DNA from: Hyphomicrobiaceae bacterium
GTDB taxonomy: Bacteria > Pseudomonadota > Alphaproteobacteria > Rhizobiales > Xanthobacteraceae
DNA: 37,906 bases
NCBI GenBank assembly: GCA_947472885.1
Contig: CANJBX010000034.1
Span: 1-37,906 of the forward strand
Direction of reading: 5' to 3'
Shown here: positions 8,296 to 17,355 of the stretch, in pieces
How positions within the stretch are numbered: the first letter of the stretch is position 1
Layout of the letters: the number at the start of each line of letters is the position of its first letter
Notes under the pieces: generated by a model
Seen by the model: only the letters and a program-made list of their open reading frames with translations
The model's database searches: none
What the model was told of the DNA's origin: nothing
Translations under genes and position numbers: made by a program

Positions 8296-8389
8296 AGTGA
8301 TGCCCCGGATCTCAAAGGTACTTGGGGATACGTTCCATGCTTCGCAAGCCGGGCGGATTGCAAAAAAATGCGGCGAATAATGCGCCGGA

Positions 8390-9604
8390 TTATTGCATCT
8401 GGGCCGCCGCGAGCTGCGGGCGGATCGCCAGCGCGAGCGGCAAGGTAAGCAGCACGACAAAGGCAACCAGCGCCAGCGTCACCGGAATGCCGAGCGCATC
8501 GCCAATGAGGCCGTACAACACCGGCGAGAGCGCACCGGAACCAATGGTGCCGGTGTAGAAAATCCCGAACGCGCGCGAACGTTGCTCCTGCGTGACGAAC
8601 AGCGGCACCGATCCATACAGCACGCTCGACGTTCCATTGAGCGCGATACCGATGACCGGCAGCAGGAACATCCCAGCCTCAAGCGACAGCGGGAGCAATG
8701 CAAGGATCGCGATGGCTGTCAGCCCTTCGGTGAGGAACACCGTGGCGATGACGCCGATGCGCGCACCGATGTAGGCGCAGATCAGTTTGCCGGCAGCGCC
8801 GCCCGCGAACACCAGCGTCAGCGCCAGGCCGATGGTCGGAAGGCTCGCGCCTTTCGCCGTCAGCAGGAACGGCAGGAAGGTGAGAAAGCCCATGCGGGTC
8901 GCGCTGTCGATCACGCCGATGGACAGGAGCAGCGAGAAGCCCCGCTTCGACGCCACGCCGGGCGCAGCAACGGCTGCAGATTCCTTCGCGGCCGTTTCGC
9001 CAAACGGCTGACGCCGCGCCAGCACCAGAATTGCAATTCCCGCTGCGATGCCGAGCAAGCCCACGGTCATCAGCGTGCTGCGCCATGACATCGCCAGCAG
9101 CATCACCGACACCAGCGCCGGCAGCGTCATCTTTCCGATATCGCCGGCAAAATTGTAGGTGCCAAGCGCCTTGAGCGCAGCCTTGCCGGGATAGGCGCCC
9201 GCGACCAGCGATGATGCGAGCGGATGCTGCGTCGCCGCACCCAGACCGCCCAGCGCCAGCGCGACGAACAAAACCGTCAGCCCGCCGCTGAAACCCGCGA
9301 GCATGTAACTTATGCCCGTCAACGCCGCACCGCCTGCCAGCACGACGGCGGCGTTTACTTTTCTGGCCAGCATCGTCGCGGGAATTTGAAAACCCGCCAT
9401 CGCGCCGACGAACAGGCCGCGCAACATGCCGATGGCGCCATAGGCAAGCCCGAACTCGGCCTGCCAGATCGGCAGCATGACGTAGACGAGATCGGTGTAA
9501 CCGTCCTGCAGCGCATGCACGCCACTCGCGACGCCGAGCGCGCGTTTGCTGCTGGCGGGTGTTGCAGGTTCAGTCTGGGCGTTCTGGTTGGCTGCAACGC
9601 TCAT
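8390..9604 (-). CDS. MFS transporter
   Basis: A 404-residue integral membrane protein with about twelve hydrophobic segments and a basic loop near the middle (LARRQPFGE), as in the major facilitator superfamily. The start MSVAANQN at 9604 is preferred over a longer N-terminal extension because it lies 10 bp after the preceding MaoC gene. The fold and a role as secondary transporter are clear. The substrate is not. Being third after two MaoC-like hydratases suggests export or uptake of an organic acid or related metabolite handled by them. Confidence 0.88.
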   Translation of the reverse strand: MSVAANQNAQTEPATPASSKRALGVASGVHALQDGYTDLVYVMLPIWQAEFGLAYGAIGMLRGLFVGAMAGFQIPATMLARKVNAAVVLAGGAALTGISYMLAGFSGGLTVLFVALALGGLGAATQHPLASSLVAGAYPGKAALKALGTYNFAGDIGKMTLPALVSVMLLAMSWRSTLMTVGLLGIAAGIAILVLARRQPFGETAAKESAAVAAPGVASKRGFSLLLSIGVIDSATRMGFLTFLPFLLTAKGASLPTIGLALTLVFAGGAAGKLICAYIGARIGVIATVFLTEGLTAIAILALLPLSLEAGMFLLPVIGIALNGTSSVLYGSVPLFVTQEQRSRAFGIFYTGTIGSGALSPVLYGLIGDALGIPVTLALVAFVVLLTLPLALAIRPQLAAAQMQ

Positions 9605-9614
9605 GCAGCCAACC

Positions 9615-10079
9615 CTACTTCGGCCTGCGCTCGACGAACACCGCACCCTGCGCGGAATACACTATTTCACCGTGCTGGTTGGTGCCGGTGCTTTTTGTCA
9701 GCATCAGCCCCCAGCCCGGCCGCGACACTTCGCGCAGCTCGACGATCTCGGTCGCGTAGCTGATCGTATCGCCCACATAAACCGGCTTGTGCCAGCGGAC
9801 ATCGCGCACGCCGGGCGACGGACCACTCTTGAGAATGTCGCCCTTCTGGTTTGCGTTTGCACGCCGGGTGCCGTCCACAACTAGCCGCATGCTGACGGCA
9901 GCGGTGTGCCAGCCCGATGCAACGAGCTTGCCGAAATGCGAACGCGCGGCAGCTTCCTCGTCCATGTGGAAAGCCTGCGGGTCGTACTTGCGCGCGAACG
10001 CCTTGATCGACTCGGCATCGAACGTATAGCTGCCAAGTTCAGTGCGGGTGCCGATAACGACGTCTTCAAAATATTTCAT
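9615..10079 (-). CDS. MaoC-like hotdog-fold dehydratase
   Basis: A 154-residue protein of the MaoC/(R)-hydratase hotdog family, which hydrates or dehydrates acyl thioesters. The conserved active-site stretch is YDPQAFHMDEEAA near residues 33-45, with Asp and His in the positions expected for MaoC hydratases. The SGWHTAAVSMRL helix follows. It is 7 bp from a paralogous MaoC gene upstream and 10 bp from the MFS gene downstream, so all three form an operon. Whether the two hydratases act as a heteromer or on different substrates cannot be told from sequence. Confidence 0.87.
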   Translation of the reverse strand: MKYFEDVVIGTRTELGSYTFDAESIKAFARKYDPQAFHMDEEAAARSHFGKLVASGWHTAAVSMRLVVDGTRRANANQKGDILKSGPSPGVRDVRWHKPVYVGDTISYATEIVELREVSRPGWGLMLTKSTGTNQHGEIVYSAQGAVFVERRPK

Positions 10080-10086
10080 CGGCCAC

Positions 10087-10548
10087 CTATTGCGCTGCGC
10101 GCGGCGTGCGCCGCCCGAACATCAGGCTGGTGATCGAAAACATCACGCAGGCGCCGGTGGTGTTGAGTACCTCGAACCTGGTCCGCACGAAGCCGAAATC
10201 AGGCCGGCTGTTCGGTTCGCGCTTTTCCAGAATGGTGGTTCTCACGCGCAGCCGGTCGCCCGGCCGGATCGGCGCAAGCCATCGGATCTCCTCGACACCC
10301 GGCGCGCCCATCGAAGACGAATTGAGCAGATAACCGTCGGCGACGATCTTCATCATCATGCAGCAGGAATGCCAGCCCGAGGCGCACAGCCCGCCGACCA
10401 GCGTTTTCTTCGCAGCTTCCTCGTCGAGGTGCATCGGCTGCGGATCGAATTCGGCGGCGAATTCCTTGATCTCTTCAGCCGTCACCAGCTTCTCGCCATA
10501 CTCGGCGACGTCACCCACGGTAAAATCTTCGAAATACAGCTTGGACAC
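10087..10548 (-). CDS. MaoC-like hotdog-fold dehydratase (first of tandem pair)
   Basis: A 153-residue MaoC-family protein, paralogous to its neighbour. The active-site segment FDPQPMHLDEEAAKK lies near residues 34-48, followed by LVGGLCASGWHSCCMMMKI with the same SGWH block as the paralogue. It starts the three-gene MaoC-MaoC-MFS operon and is divergent from the DUF4282 gene, with 161 bp between them for promoters. The acyl substrate is unknown. Confidence 0.87.
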   Translation of the reverse strand: MSKLYFEDFTVGDVAEYGEKLVTAEEIKEFAAEFDPQPMHLDEEAAKKTLVGGLCASGWHSCCMMMKIVADGYLLNSSSMGAPGVEEIRWLAPIRPGDRLRVRTTILEKREPNSRPDFGFVRTRFEVLNTTGACVMFSITSLMFGRRTPRAAQ

Positions 10549-10709
10549 GGGCGCCTCTTGGTTCGCCGGAACCCGTTTTCCCTAGATGCCGCCGGGGCGG
10601 GCGTCAATCGCAGCCGGCACGCAAGTGCAGTTGGCCGCGTTGACCCTGCGCGCCGGGAGGGGCACTCTCCCCGCGCCGCCGCCGAAGTGGGAAGCAGGAG
10701 ACACGCCGC

Positions 10710-11000
10710 ATGTTCGATGTCCGCGATTTGTTGCAGTGGGAACGGTTTATCGCCCCTGCCGCCATCCGCACATTCTATACACTGACCGTCATTCTGCTGG
10801 TGCTGGCGGGGCTCACCGGCATGGCCTCGGCCCTGCAACTCCTGCAGTTCAGCCCTGTGGCCGCCGTGATGATGATGGCCGTGAGCGTCATCGGCGCGTT
10901 CGCCGGCATTCTCGGCGTGCGCATCGGCTGCGAATTCGTGCTGGTGACGTTCCGCATCAACGACCACCTCGGCGCGATGCGCAACCGCATCGAGATGTAG
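10710..11000 (+). CDS. DUF4282 small membrane protein
   Basis: A 96-residue protein with two strong transmembrane helices (about 22-44 and 51-72), starting MFDVRDLLQWERFIAP and ending in a charged stretch (RINDHLGAMRNRIEM). The layout matches DUF4282 proteins. Function is unknown. AGCAGGAG upstream serves as the ribosome binding site. Confidence 0.75.
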   Translation: MFDVRDLLQWERFIAPAAIRTFYTLTVILLVLAGLTGMASALQLLQFSPVAAVMMMAVSVIGAFAGILGVRIGCEFVLVTFRINDHLGAMRNRIEM

Positions 11001-11004
11001 AGCT

Positions 11005-11244
11005 GTGACAACGAAAATTGGCTTCACTGTTGCGCTGTTGTACGCCGCAGTCGGCATCGCCCTAGCTCTATTCGTGTTCATTACTGAACCAAACTGGCGG
11101 CTAAGCGGGGTTCCGTTTGCGTTAGTGATGTTCGGCGTTTCCTGGCTTTCCTGGAAAGCGGTAAAGTTTGGTTACGCTCTGCCAGTTGCTCTGTCGCCCT
11201 TAGTGTTAGCAATTTTTATTGCGTCGCGCTTTTGGCCTTACTAG
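11005..11244 (+). CDS. Small hypothetical membrane protein
   Basis: A 79-residue frame starting GTG directly after DUF4282. It is almost entirely hydrophobic, with about three predicted helices (near 7-27, 35-50 and 57-74). It matches no family I recognise. Base composition is visibly less GC-rich than its neighbours, so it may be a recent acquisition. There is no strong Shine-Dalgarno site, and expression may depend on coupling to the DUF4282 gene 4 bp upstream. Confidence 0.5.
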   Translation: MTTKIGFTVALLYAAVGIALALFVFITEPNWRLSGVPFALVMFGVSWLSWKAVKFGYALPVALSPLVLAIFIASRFWPY

Positions 11245-11269
11245 GACAGATCAATCATTAGTAAATGTA

Positions 11270-11350
11270 GGATGGGTAGAGCGCAGCGAAACCCATCGAA
11301 AGCCCTTGCAGGGAATGTGCGTGAGGGGTTTCGCTGCGCTCTACCCATCC
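11270..11350. repeat. Long palindromic intergenic repeat
   Basis: A perfect 25-bp inverted repeat: left arm 11270-11294 begins GGATGGGTAGAGCGCAGCG, right arm 11326-11350 is its exact complement, with a 31-bp spacer. It lies between convergent genes. This GGGTAGAGCGCAGCGAAACCC sequence type is familiar from many Bradyrhizobium-group genomes, where it yields spurious short proteins containing WVERSETH; the frame here does too. It may fold into a long stem that ends transcription on both strands. Confidence 0.85.
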
Positions 11351-11414
11351 CACGCCGTATCTGAAAGACCGGCTAAATCCTCAACACTGTCGCGGCAGCG
11401 TTAAATGGCTGAAG

Positions 11415-12512
11415 CTAGGTATTGAACCGGAAGTGCAACACGTCGCCGTCGGCGACAACGTATTCCTTACCTTCAAGCCGAAAACGTCCGGCGTCGCGCG
11501 CACCGGCTTCGCCGCCGTACTTGAGATAGTCGTCGCAGGCGATGGTTTCGGCGCGGATGAAGCCGTGTTCGAAATCGGTGTGGATGACGCCGGCAGCAGC
11601 CGGCGCGCGGGTGCCTTGCGTGATCGTCCAGGCGCGCGCTTCCTTGGGACCAACCGTGAAGTAGGTTACGAGGTGCAACAGCTTGTAGCCTTCGCTGATG
11701 AGGCGGTTGAGGCCCGGCTCCTTGAGGCCGACGGCTTCAAGGTAGTCGGCCTGCTCGGATTCCGGCAGCACGGAAATTTCGGATTCGATCTTGGCTGAAA
11801 TGACGACGCAACCCGCGCCTTCCTTTTTCGCAAGTTCGAACACCTTTGCGGAGAACGCGTTACCCTCGCCCGCCGCGGCTTCCTCGACGTTGCAGACATA
11901 GAGAACGGGCTTGGAGGACAACAGGCCAAGCGAACGGAACAGCTTTTCCTCTTCCGGCTTGCGCTCGACCATGCGCGCCGGGCGGCCCTCACGCAGCAGC
12001 ACCAGCGTGCGGTTGACGAGATCGACCGTTTCCTTGGCTTCCTTGTCGCCGCCCTTGGCCTTCTTCTCAAGCGCGTCGATCCGCTTCTCAAGACTTTCGA
12101 GGTCGGACAGCATCAGTTCGGTCTCGATGGTCTCGATGTCGGCGACCGGATCGATCTTGCCTTCGACGTGGGTGATGTCGCCGTCCTCGAAACAGCGCAC
12201 CACATGGGCGACCGCATCGACTTCGCGGATGTTGGCGAGGAACTGGTTGCCGAGCCCTTCGCCCTTCGATGCGCCGCGCACAAGGCCGGCGATATCGACG
12301 AACGTCAGCCGCGTCGGAATGATCTGCGCGGACTTGGCGATCCTGGAAAGCGAGTCGAGCCGCGGGTCGGGCACCGCAACGTCGCCAACATTCGGCTCAA
12401 TCGTGCAGAACGGGTAGTTCGCCGCCTGCGCCGCCGCCGTCGCGGTGAGCGCGTTGAACAGCGTCGATTTTCCGACGTTCGGCAGGCCGACGATGCCGCA
12501 CTTGAAACCCAT
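11415..12512 (-). CDS. ychF: Redox-regulated ATPase YchF (Obg-like ATPase)
   Basis: A 365-residue TRAFAC-class P-loop protein that prefers ATP over GTP and associates with ribosomes. The start is ATG at 12512 (MGFKCGIVGLPNVGKSTLF), giving the standard length; the 58 extra upstream codons of the open frame are not family-like. The Walker A is GLPNVGKST, followed by VDIAGLVRGASKGEGLGNQ. A coiled-coil insertion lies around residues 130-170, and the C-terminal TGS domain includes DFEHGFIRAETI. It follows rplY and pth on the same strand, a common arrangement. Confidence 0.97.
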   Translation of the reverse strand: MGFKCGIVGLPNVGKSTLFNALTATAAAQAANYPFCTIEPNVGDVAVPDPRLDSLSRIAKSAQIIPTRLTFVDIAGLVRGASKGEGLGNQFLANIREVDAVAHVVRCFEDGDITHVEGKIDPVADIETIETELMLSDLESLEKRIDALEKKAKGGDKEAKETVDLVNRTLVLLREGRPARMVERKPEEEKLFRSLGLLSSKPVLYVCNVEEAAAGEGNAFSAKVFELAKKEGAGCVVISAKIESEISVLPESEQADYLEAVGLKEPGLNRLISEGYKLLHLVTYFTVGPKEARAWTITQGTRAPAAAGVIHTDFEHGFIRAETIACDDYLKYGGEAGARDAGRFRLEGKEYVVADGDVLHFRFNT

Positions 12513-12565
12513 GGTGGCGAGTCCTGACTTGATATGCCTGAATTGATGCGCCGTGAATGGCGGAA

Positions 12566-13165
12566 CTAGTCTTCGTCCTTGGTGTCGTGGAAACCCTTGG
12601 CGTGCATCGCGAGGTGAACCTTGTTCTGGAACCCCGCGTCGTCGCCATCCACGATCATCTTCGCATTGTCGGCGATGATGTCGCACAGCGCCGAAACCCA
12701 GGCGCGTTCGCTTTTGGCGAAATCGCTGAGGACGTGATTGTGCACGTCGTCCTTTTCAACAGGACGGCCGACACCGATGCGCACGCGGCGATACTCGTTG
12801 CCGATATGCGCCGTGATCGAGCGAAGGCCATTGTGTCCGGCGTTGCCGCCGCCGGTCTTGACGCGCAGCTTGGCCGGCGGCAGGTCGATTTCGTCATGCA
12901 GCACGATGATGTCGTCCGCACTCAACTTGTAGAACTGCGCGGCTTCCGCCACCGCACGGCCCGACTCGTTCATGAACGTGCCCGGCATCAGCAGGATGGC
13001 GCGGCCACTTCCCATCGGGCCTTCGGTTGCGACGCCCTGAAAGCGACGCCGCCACGGCGGAAGGCCGTGGCGGTGTGCAATGGCTTCGGTCGCCATGAAC
13101 CCGATGTTGTGGCGATTGCCTGCGTATCGCGCCCCCGGATTTCCGAGTCCGACGACGAGACGCAT
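12566..13165 (-). CDS. pth: Peptidyl-tRNA hydrolase
   Basis: Pth frees tRNA from peptidyl-tRNAs dropped by ribosomes. The 199 residues contain the N-terminal signature [18 protein letters not shown] with catalytic His19, the [12 protein letters not shown] block, and the C-terminal-half signature [13 protein letters not shown] followed by [12 protein letters not shown]. All expected blocks are intact. It lies 21 bp downstream of rplY and 53 bp upstream of ychF. Confidence 0.96.
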   Translation of the reverse strand: MRLVVGLGNPGARYAGNRHNIGFMATEAIAHRHGLPPWRRRFQGVATEGPMGSGRAILLMPGTFMNESGRAVAEAAQFYKLSADDIIVLHDEIDLPPAKLRVKTGGGNAGHNGLRSITAHIGNEYRRVRIGVGRPVEKDDVHNHVLSDFAKSERAWVSALCDIIADNAKMIVDGDDAGFQNKVHLAMHAKGFHDTKDED

Positions 13166-13186
13166 GGCCGCGGCCCGGGCCGTGGC

Positions 13187-13888
13187 TTACTTCTTGTCCC
13201 CACCGCCAGCAGGCGCAGCGCCTGCGGCCGGTGCAGCACCGGCAGCCGGAGCAGCGGCGGCAGCAGCAGCGGCTGCGGTCGCAGCAGCGGCGGCATCGGC
13301 GGCAGCCTTGAGTTCTTCCGCGTAGCCGGACGGCGGCACGACGGTCACGAGCGTGGCGTCGAGGCTCACCAGCGGCCTGACACCTTCCGGCAGCTTGACG
13401 TCACGCAGATGCTTCGAGTGGTTGATTTCGAGACCCGACACATCGACCTCGATCGACTCCGGAATGGCTTCCGCGGAGCAGACGACTTCGATCGTGTGAA
13501 GCACGATGTTGACCGCACCGCCGCGCTTGACGCCCGGCGACTGTTCGGCACCGACCGCGTGGATCGGAATGCGAACGCGGATGGTGGCGTTCTTGCCAAG
13601 GCGCATGAAGTCGACGTGGATCGGCGCATCGCGCATCGGCTCAAGCTGGTAGTCGCGCGGAATCACGCGGTGCTTCTTGCCTTCGACTTCGACGTCGTAC
13701 AGCGTCGTGAGAAAGCGGCCGGCCAGAATGCGCTGCTGCAGTTCGGCAGCATCGACGGCGATGCTCAGCGGGGGTTGGTTGTCACCATAGATCACGCCGG
13801 GCACGCGGCCCTCGCGACGCGCAGCCCTGACAGCCCCCTTGCTGCCTTGAGCTCGTGCCGTCGCCTTCAGTTCCTTGACGGTCGCCAT
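13187..13888 (-). CDS. rplY: 50S ribosomal protein L25 (CTC/TL5 type)
   Basis: A 233-residue L25 of the long CTC/TL5 type that binds 5S rRNA. The N-terminal L25 domain (about 5-95) includes GSKGAVRAARREGRVPGVIYG. The TL5 C-terminal beta domain runs to about residue 195 (SIEVDVSGLEINHS, VVPPSGYAEE). The last 40 residues are a low-complexity Ala/Pro/Gly tail encoded by repeated GC-rich GCN codons, ending GGGDKK, likely disordered and prone to length change. It heads the rplY-pth-ychF group. Confidence 0.95.
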   Translation of the reverse strand: MATVKELKATARAQGSKGAVRAARREGRVPGVIYGDNQPPLSIAVDAAELQQRILAGRFLTTLYDVEVEGKKHRVIPRDYQLEPMRDAPIHVDFMRLGKNATIRVRIPIHAVGAEQSPGVKRGGAVNIVLHTIEVVCSAEAIPESIEVDVSGLEINHSKHLRDVKLPEGVRPLVSLDATLVTVVPPSGYAEELKAAADAAAAATAAAAAAAAAPAAGAAPAAGAAPAGGGDKK

Positions 13889-14107
13889 TGTTCAAATCCT
13901 TGAGTTCACAGTGAAAATAAAACGGCCGGTTGCCCGGCCAGCCTCGTGGCCAACCTCCAGGGGTGTGAATGAAGCCACGGATGGCGGCCTTATAGACAAG
14001 GTGGCCCGCAATGACAAGGAAACGATGGCCGGACGGCCAGACGCCCGAGGCCGTGGTGAATCTCCCGCGCCGCCCCTAACTACCCGAAAAAACTGGACTT
14101 TCGTCCG

Positions 14108-14365
14108 CTAGGCGCCGCCGCCGAGCTTGGCCTCGAGGGCGGCAATGCGGGCCTTGAGGGCGTCGTTTTCCTCGCGCGCCAGCCGGGCCATCTCCTTGAC
14201 CGCCTCGAATTCCTCGCGCTGGACCATATCGAGGTCGCGCAGGATGCGTTCGGCCTGGGTGCGGAACACCGTATCGACCTCGCGGCGCACGCCCTGCGCA
14301 ACGCCGGTGGCGTCGTTCATCAGGCGGCCGATTTCGTCAAATAAGCGGTTCGACGTCTGCACCAT
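14108..14365 (-). CDS. ubiK: UbiK-like accessory factor (BMFP domain)
   Basis: An 85-residue BMFP/YqiC-family protein. An N-terminal amphipathic helix is followed by a heptad-rich coiled coil (roughly residues 45-80) ending [16 protein letters not shown]. In Escherichia and Salmonella UbiK is an accessory factor for aerobic ubiquinone synthesis; that role here is inferred from the family. It is divergent from lgt. Confidence 0.85.
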   Translation of the reverse strand: MVQTSNRLFDEIGRLMNDATGVAQGVRREVDTVFRTQAERILRDLDMVQREEFEAVKEMARLAREENDALKARIAALEAKLGGGA

Positions 14366-14393
14366 GGGTTCTCTCCGACACGCTCGACACGTC

Positions 14394-14423
14394 TATCCAC
14401 ACTTCGAGTATCCACACTTCGAG
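14394..14423. repeat. Perfect 15-bp tandem duplication upstream of lgt
   Basis: TATCCACACTTCGAG occurs twice with no gap (14394-14408 and 14409-14423), between divergent ubiK and lgt. It could double a regulatory site or alter promoter spacing, or be a replication-slippage product without function. Confidence 0.85.
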
Positions 14424-14541
14424 CCAACATCGCTTGTATCCGGCCAGCCGGCTCGCGTATGCAACGCCAACAACGCATTACGATACACAATGGCAATCCG
14501 GCCGCGCCGCCGCAAGGTGTGCGTCACTGCAGCGAGGCGCA

Positions 14542-15366
14542 ATGCCGACTTTGGTGCTGCCATTTCCGGTCATCGACCCGGTACTCATTTCGGTCGGCCC
14601 CTTCGCGGTGCGCTGGTACGCGCTGGCCTATATCGCCGGCATCCTGCTCGGCTGGCTGTATGCCCGCGCATTGATCCGCACCCAGCAATACTGGGACGGC
14701 AAGGCGCCGCTGACCGTGCTCGACTATGACGACTTCATCGTCTGGGTGACGCTCGGCATCATCCTCGGCGGCCGCATCGGCTACGTGCTGTTCTATAATT
14801 TCCCGCATTTCATCGCGAACCCGATGGAAATGCTCGAAGTGTGGAAGGGCGGCATGTCGTTCCACGGCGGATTTCTCGGCTGCGTTCTCGCCGTCGTACT
14901 GTTCGGCTGGAAGCGCAACATTTCCATCGGCTCGCTCGGCGACCTCACCTGTGCCGCCGGACCCATCGGCATCTTCCTTGGCCGCCTCGCCAACTTCATC
15001 AACAGCGAATTGTGGGGCCGCCCGGCGCCGGACGTGCCGTGGTCGATGGTGTTTCCGAACGGCGGCCCGATCCCGCGCCATCCGAGCCAGCTTTACGAAG
15101 CGGCGATGGAAGGCGCGCTGCTGTTCGTCCTGCTTTACATCGCCATCCGCATGGGTGCGCTGCGCCGGCCGGGCCTCATTATCGGCCTGTTTGCGATGTT
15201 CTATGCCGTGCTGCGCTCATGCGGCGAATTCTTCCGCGAACCTGACGCGCAGCTTGGCTTTTTGTGGGGCGGCATGACGATGGGCATGGTTCTTTCGGTG
15301 CCGTTGTTTCTCGCCGGTGTTGGCTTCGCCGTGGTGGCGATGCGCAAACCCGCGCGCACAGCGTGA
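14542..15366 (+). CDS. lgt: Prolipoprotein diacylglyceryl transferase
   Basis: Lgt is an inner-membrane enzyme that moves diacylglycerol from phosphatidylglycerol to the lipobox cysteine of prolipoproteins. ATG at 14542 ([19 protein letters not shown]) is preferred, with GAGG just upstream, giving 274 residues with about seven membrane helices. Conserved pieces are the HGGFLG motif near residue 109, [15 protein letters not shown] near 147-161, and HPSQLYEA near 179. It overlaps the next gene (GTGA), so the two are coupled. Confidence 0.96.
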   Translation: MPTLVLPFPVIDPVLISVGPFAVRWYALAYIAGILLGWLYARALIRTQQYWDGKAPLTVLDYDDFIVWVTLGIILGGRIGYVLFYNFPHFIANPMEMLEVWKGGMSFHGGFLGCVLAVVLFGWKRNISIGSLGDLTCAAGPIGIFLGRLANFINSELWGRPAPDVPWSMVFPNGGPIPRHPSQLYEAAMEGALLFVLLYIAIRMGALRRPGLIIGLFAMFYAVLRSCGEFFREPDAQLGFLWGGMTMGMVLSVPLFLAGVGFAVVAMRKPARTA

Positions 15367-16478
15367 CGGTGGCCGCGGTGCTGGACGCCACCTCGCCTGT
15401 CAAAACAGAAATCCGCCGCCTCATCCGCATCGCGGGGCCGATGCCGGTTTCGCAATACATGGAACTGTGCCTGTCGCATCCGCAGCACGGCTATTACGCC
15501 ACGCGCGATCCGCTCGGCCAGGCCGGCGACTTCACCACCGCGCCGGAAATCAGCCAGATGTTCGGCGAACTGATCGGCCTGTGGGCGGCGTCGGTGTGGC
15601 AGTCGATGGGCACGCCGAACCGTATCTGCCTCGTTGAACTCGGTCCCGGCCGCGGCACCATGATGGCGGACATTCTGCGCGCCGCGAAAATCCTGCCCGC
15701 ATTCGACGAAGCGATTTCGGTACACCTCGTCGAGACAAGTCCGGCGCTGCGCGAGCGCCAGCGCGAGAAGCTCAGCGATGCCGGCAAGAGCATCGTCTGG
15801 GACGACAGGCTCGACAACGTGCCGAAAATTCCCTCGATCTACTTCGCCAATGAATTCTTCGATGCGCTGCCGGTCAGGCAGGCGATCAAGCACGGCAATG
15901 CGTGGCATGAGCGCACGGTTGAAATCGGCACCGGCGACAAGTTGCAATTCGGATGCGCTCCAGATCCATTGACGGCGTTCGAAGAAACCATCCCGTTTGA
16001 CGCCCGCCTTGCACCGGAAGGCAGCATCTTCGAATGGCGCTCGCCCTACAGCGCGCTTGAGCTTGGACGGCGGGTGTCGCGCCATGGCGCGGCGCTTGTC
16101 GTCGATTACGGCCACACCAGAAGCGCCGTCGGCGATACGTTTCAGGCAGTGCGGTCGCACAAGTTTGCCGATCCGCTGGCCTCGCCCGGACTTGCCGATC
16201 TCACCGCACATGTCGATTTCGAGGCGCTTGCCGACGCTATCTCAAGCATGGGCGCGCGCGCGGAGAAGCCGCTTGACCAGGGAACGTTTCTCAAGCGGCT
16301 CGGCATCGCCACCCGCGCCACGGCACTGAAGGCCAACACCGACGCCAGTGGCGCAAAAGCCATCGACGCCGCGCTTGAGCGCCTGACGGCCATGGAAAAA
16401 ACCGGCATGGGCCACCTGTTCAAGGTGCTGGGCGCCGCGCAAAAGGACTTGCCGGCACTGCCGGGATTTGACGCCTAG
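15363..16478 (+). CDS. MidA/NDUFAF7-family SAM-dependent methyltransferase
   Basis: A 371-residue class I methyltransferase of the MidA (DUF185) family. The mitochondrial member NDUFAF7 methylates an arginine of complex I; a similar role in bacteria is inferred only. The GTG at 15363 overlapping the lgt stop gives the family-type N terminus ([22 protein letters not shown]). The SAM-binding stretch [17 protein letters not shown] lies near residues 84-100, followed by [16 protein letters not shown] and LVVDYGHT later. Conserved blocks are intact. It sits between lgt and pgeF, a recurring alphaproteobacterial order. Confidence 0.9.
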   Translation: MTVAAVLDATSPVKTEIRRLIRIAGPMPVSQYMELCLSHPQHGYYATRDPLGQAGDFTTAPEISQMFGELIGLWAASVWQSMGTPNRICLVELGPGRGTMMADILRAAKILPAFDEAISVHLVETSPALRERQREKLSDAGKSIVWDDRLDNVPKIPSIYFANEFFDALPVRQAIKHGNAWHERTVEIGTGDKLQFGCAPDPLTAFEETIPFDARLAPEGSIFEWRSPYSALELGRRVSRHGAALVVDYGHTRSAVGDTFQAVRSHKFADPLASPGLADLTAHVDFEALADAISSMGARAEKPLDQGTFLKRLGIATRATALKANTDASGAKAIDAALERLTAMEKTGMGHLFKVLGAAQKDLPALPGFDA

Positions 16479-16522
16479 GTCTGGTCGCGTCACAAAGCAT
16501 CACGCCACGCGAGGACACGAGA

Positions 16523-17290
16523 ATGCTGTTGCAGGCGAACAACCTCTCCGCCCAACCCGGCATCCGCCACGGGTTCTTCACCCGCGAGGGCGGCGTCTCG
16601 GACGGCATTTATGCTTCGCTCAACGGCGGCACCGGGTCGAACGACACGCGCGATCATGTGATTGAAAACCGCAAGCGCATGGCGGCGGCGCTTGGCTGTA
16701 CGCCGGAGAACTTCCTCACCGCCTACCAGATCCATTCGCCGGAAGTCGTCGTCGCCGACGCGCCATGGCCGCAGGACCAGCGGCCGAAGGCAGACGCCAT
16801 CGTGACAAAAGCAAATAACCTGGCCATCGGCATCGCCACCGCCGACTGTGGGCCGGTGCTGTTGGCTGACGCCAACGCGCGCGTGATCGGCGCGGCCCAT
16901 GCCGGCTGGCGCGGCGCGTTGACCGGCGTGATCGAAGCGGCGATTGCGGCGATGGAAAAACTCGGCGCACAGAAGAAAAATATCGTCGGCGCGCTCGGCC
17001 CGACGATCAGCCAGAGAAATTACGAAGTCGGGCAGGAACTGGTCGAGCGTTTCGTGGCGGAAAATGCCGCCAACGAAAAATTCTTCACGCCATCGGCGCA
17101 GGCGGGCCACGCGATGTTCGATCTGCCGGGCTACATCGGCTCGCGGTTCGCGCGTGCCGGCGTCGCGTTCGAAAATCTCGCGCTCTGCACCTATGCCGAC
17201 CCGGCGCGTTTCTACAGCTACCGCCGCACCACCCATCGCGGCGAGGCCGACTACGGCCGGCACATCAATTCGATTGTCCTGTCGGCGTAA
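16523..17290 (+). CDS. pgeF: YfiH/PgeF purine-nucleoside-linked laccase-domain protein
   Basis: A 255-residue member of the DUF152/YfiH family, known variously as polyphenol oxidase, peptidoglycan editing factor and purine nucleoside phosphorylase/adenosine deaminase (as in human FAMIN/LACC1). It begins with the family-typical IRHGFFTREGGVS near residue 14. The metal/active-site blocks TADCGPVLLAD near 110-119, GAAHAGWRGAL near 127-137 and CTYADPARFYSYRR near 232 are all present. It follows the MidA-like gene by 44 bp and is probably in the lgt operon. Confidence 0.92.
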   Translation: MLLQANNLSAQPGIRHGFFTREGGVSDGIYASLNGGTGSNDTRDHVIENRKRMAAALGCTPENFLTAYQIHSPEVVVADAPWPQDQRPKADAIVTKANNLAIGIATADCGPVLLADANARVIGAAHAGWRGALTGVIEAAIAAMEKLGAQKKNIVGALGPTISQRNYEVGQELVERFVAENAANEKFFTPSAQAGHAMFDLPGYIGSRFARAGVAFENLALCTYADPARFYSYRRTTHRGEADYGRHINSIVLSA

Positions 17291-17340
17291 TCCGCTGCTG
17301 CTGGAGCCGCCCAAAAGGGCCGCAAAACGCCGGCGTATGG

Positions 17341-17355
17341 TTAACAAAGCCTTAA
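17341..17355 (+). promoter_or_regulatory. CtrA-type box (TTAA-N7-TTAA)
   Basis: TTAACAAAGCCTTAA is a perfect match to the full CtrA consensus of alphaproteobacteria. It lies 137 bp upstream of the lipoprotein start, in a region with no gene. CtrA is the cell-cycle response regulator; binding here is a prediction from sequence alone. Confidence 0.55.

Noticed and set aside
11219-11404. 61-codon frame with WVERSETH
   Set aside because: This is the palindromic repeat read as protein, a known source of spurious annotations.
13197-13320. Repeated GC-rich triplets that look like a tandem array or CRISPR-like repeat
   Set aside because: They are the Ala codons of the rplY C-terminal tail; no regular spacers exist.
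12557-13903. 448-codon open frame on the plus strand opposite pth and rplY
   Set aside because: It runs antisense to two clearly recognisable genes; long open antisense frames are expected in GC-rich DNA, and its protein has no motif.
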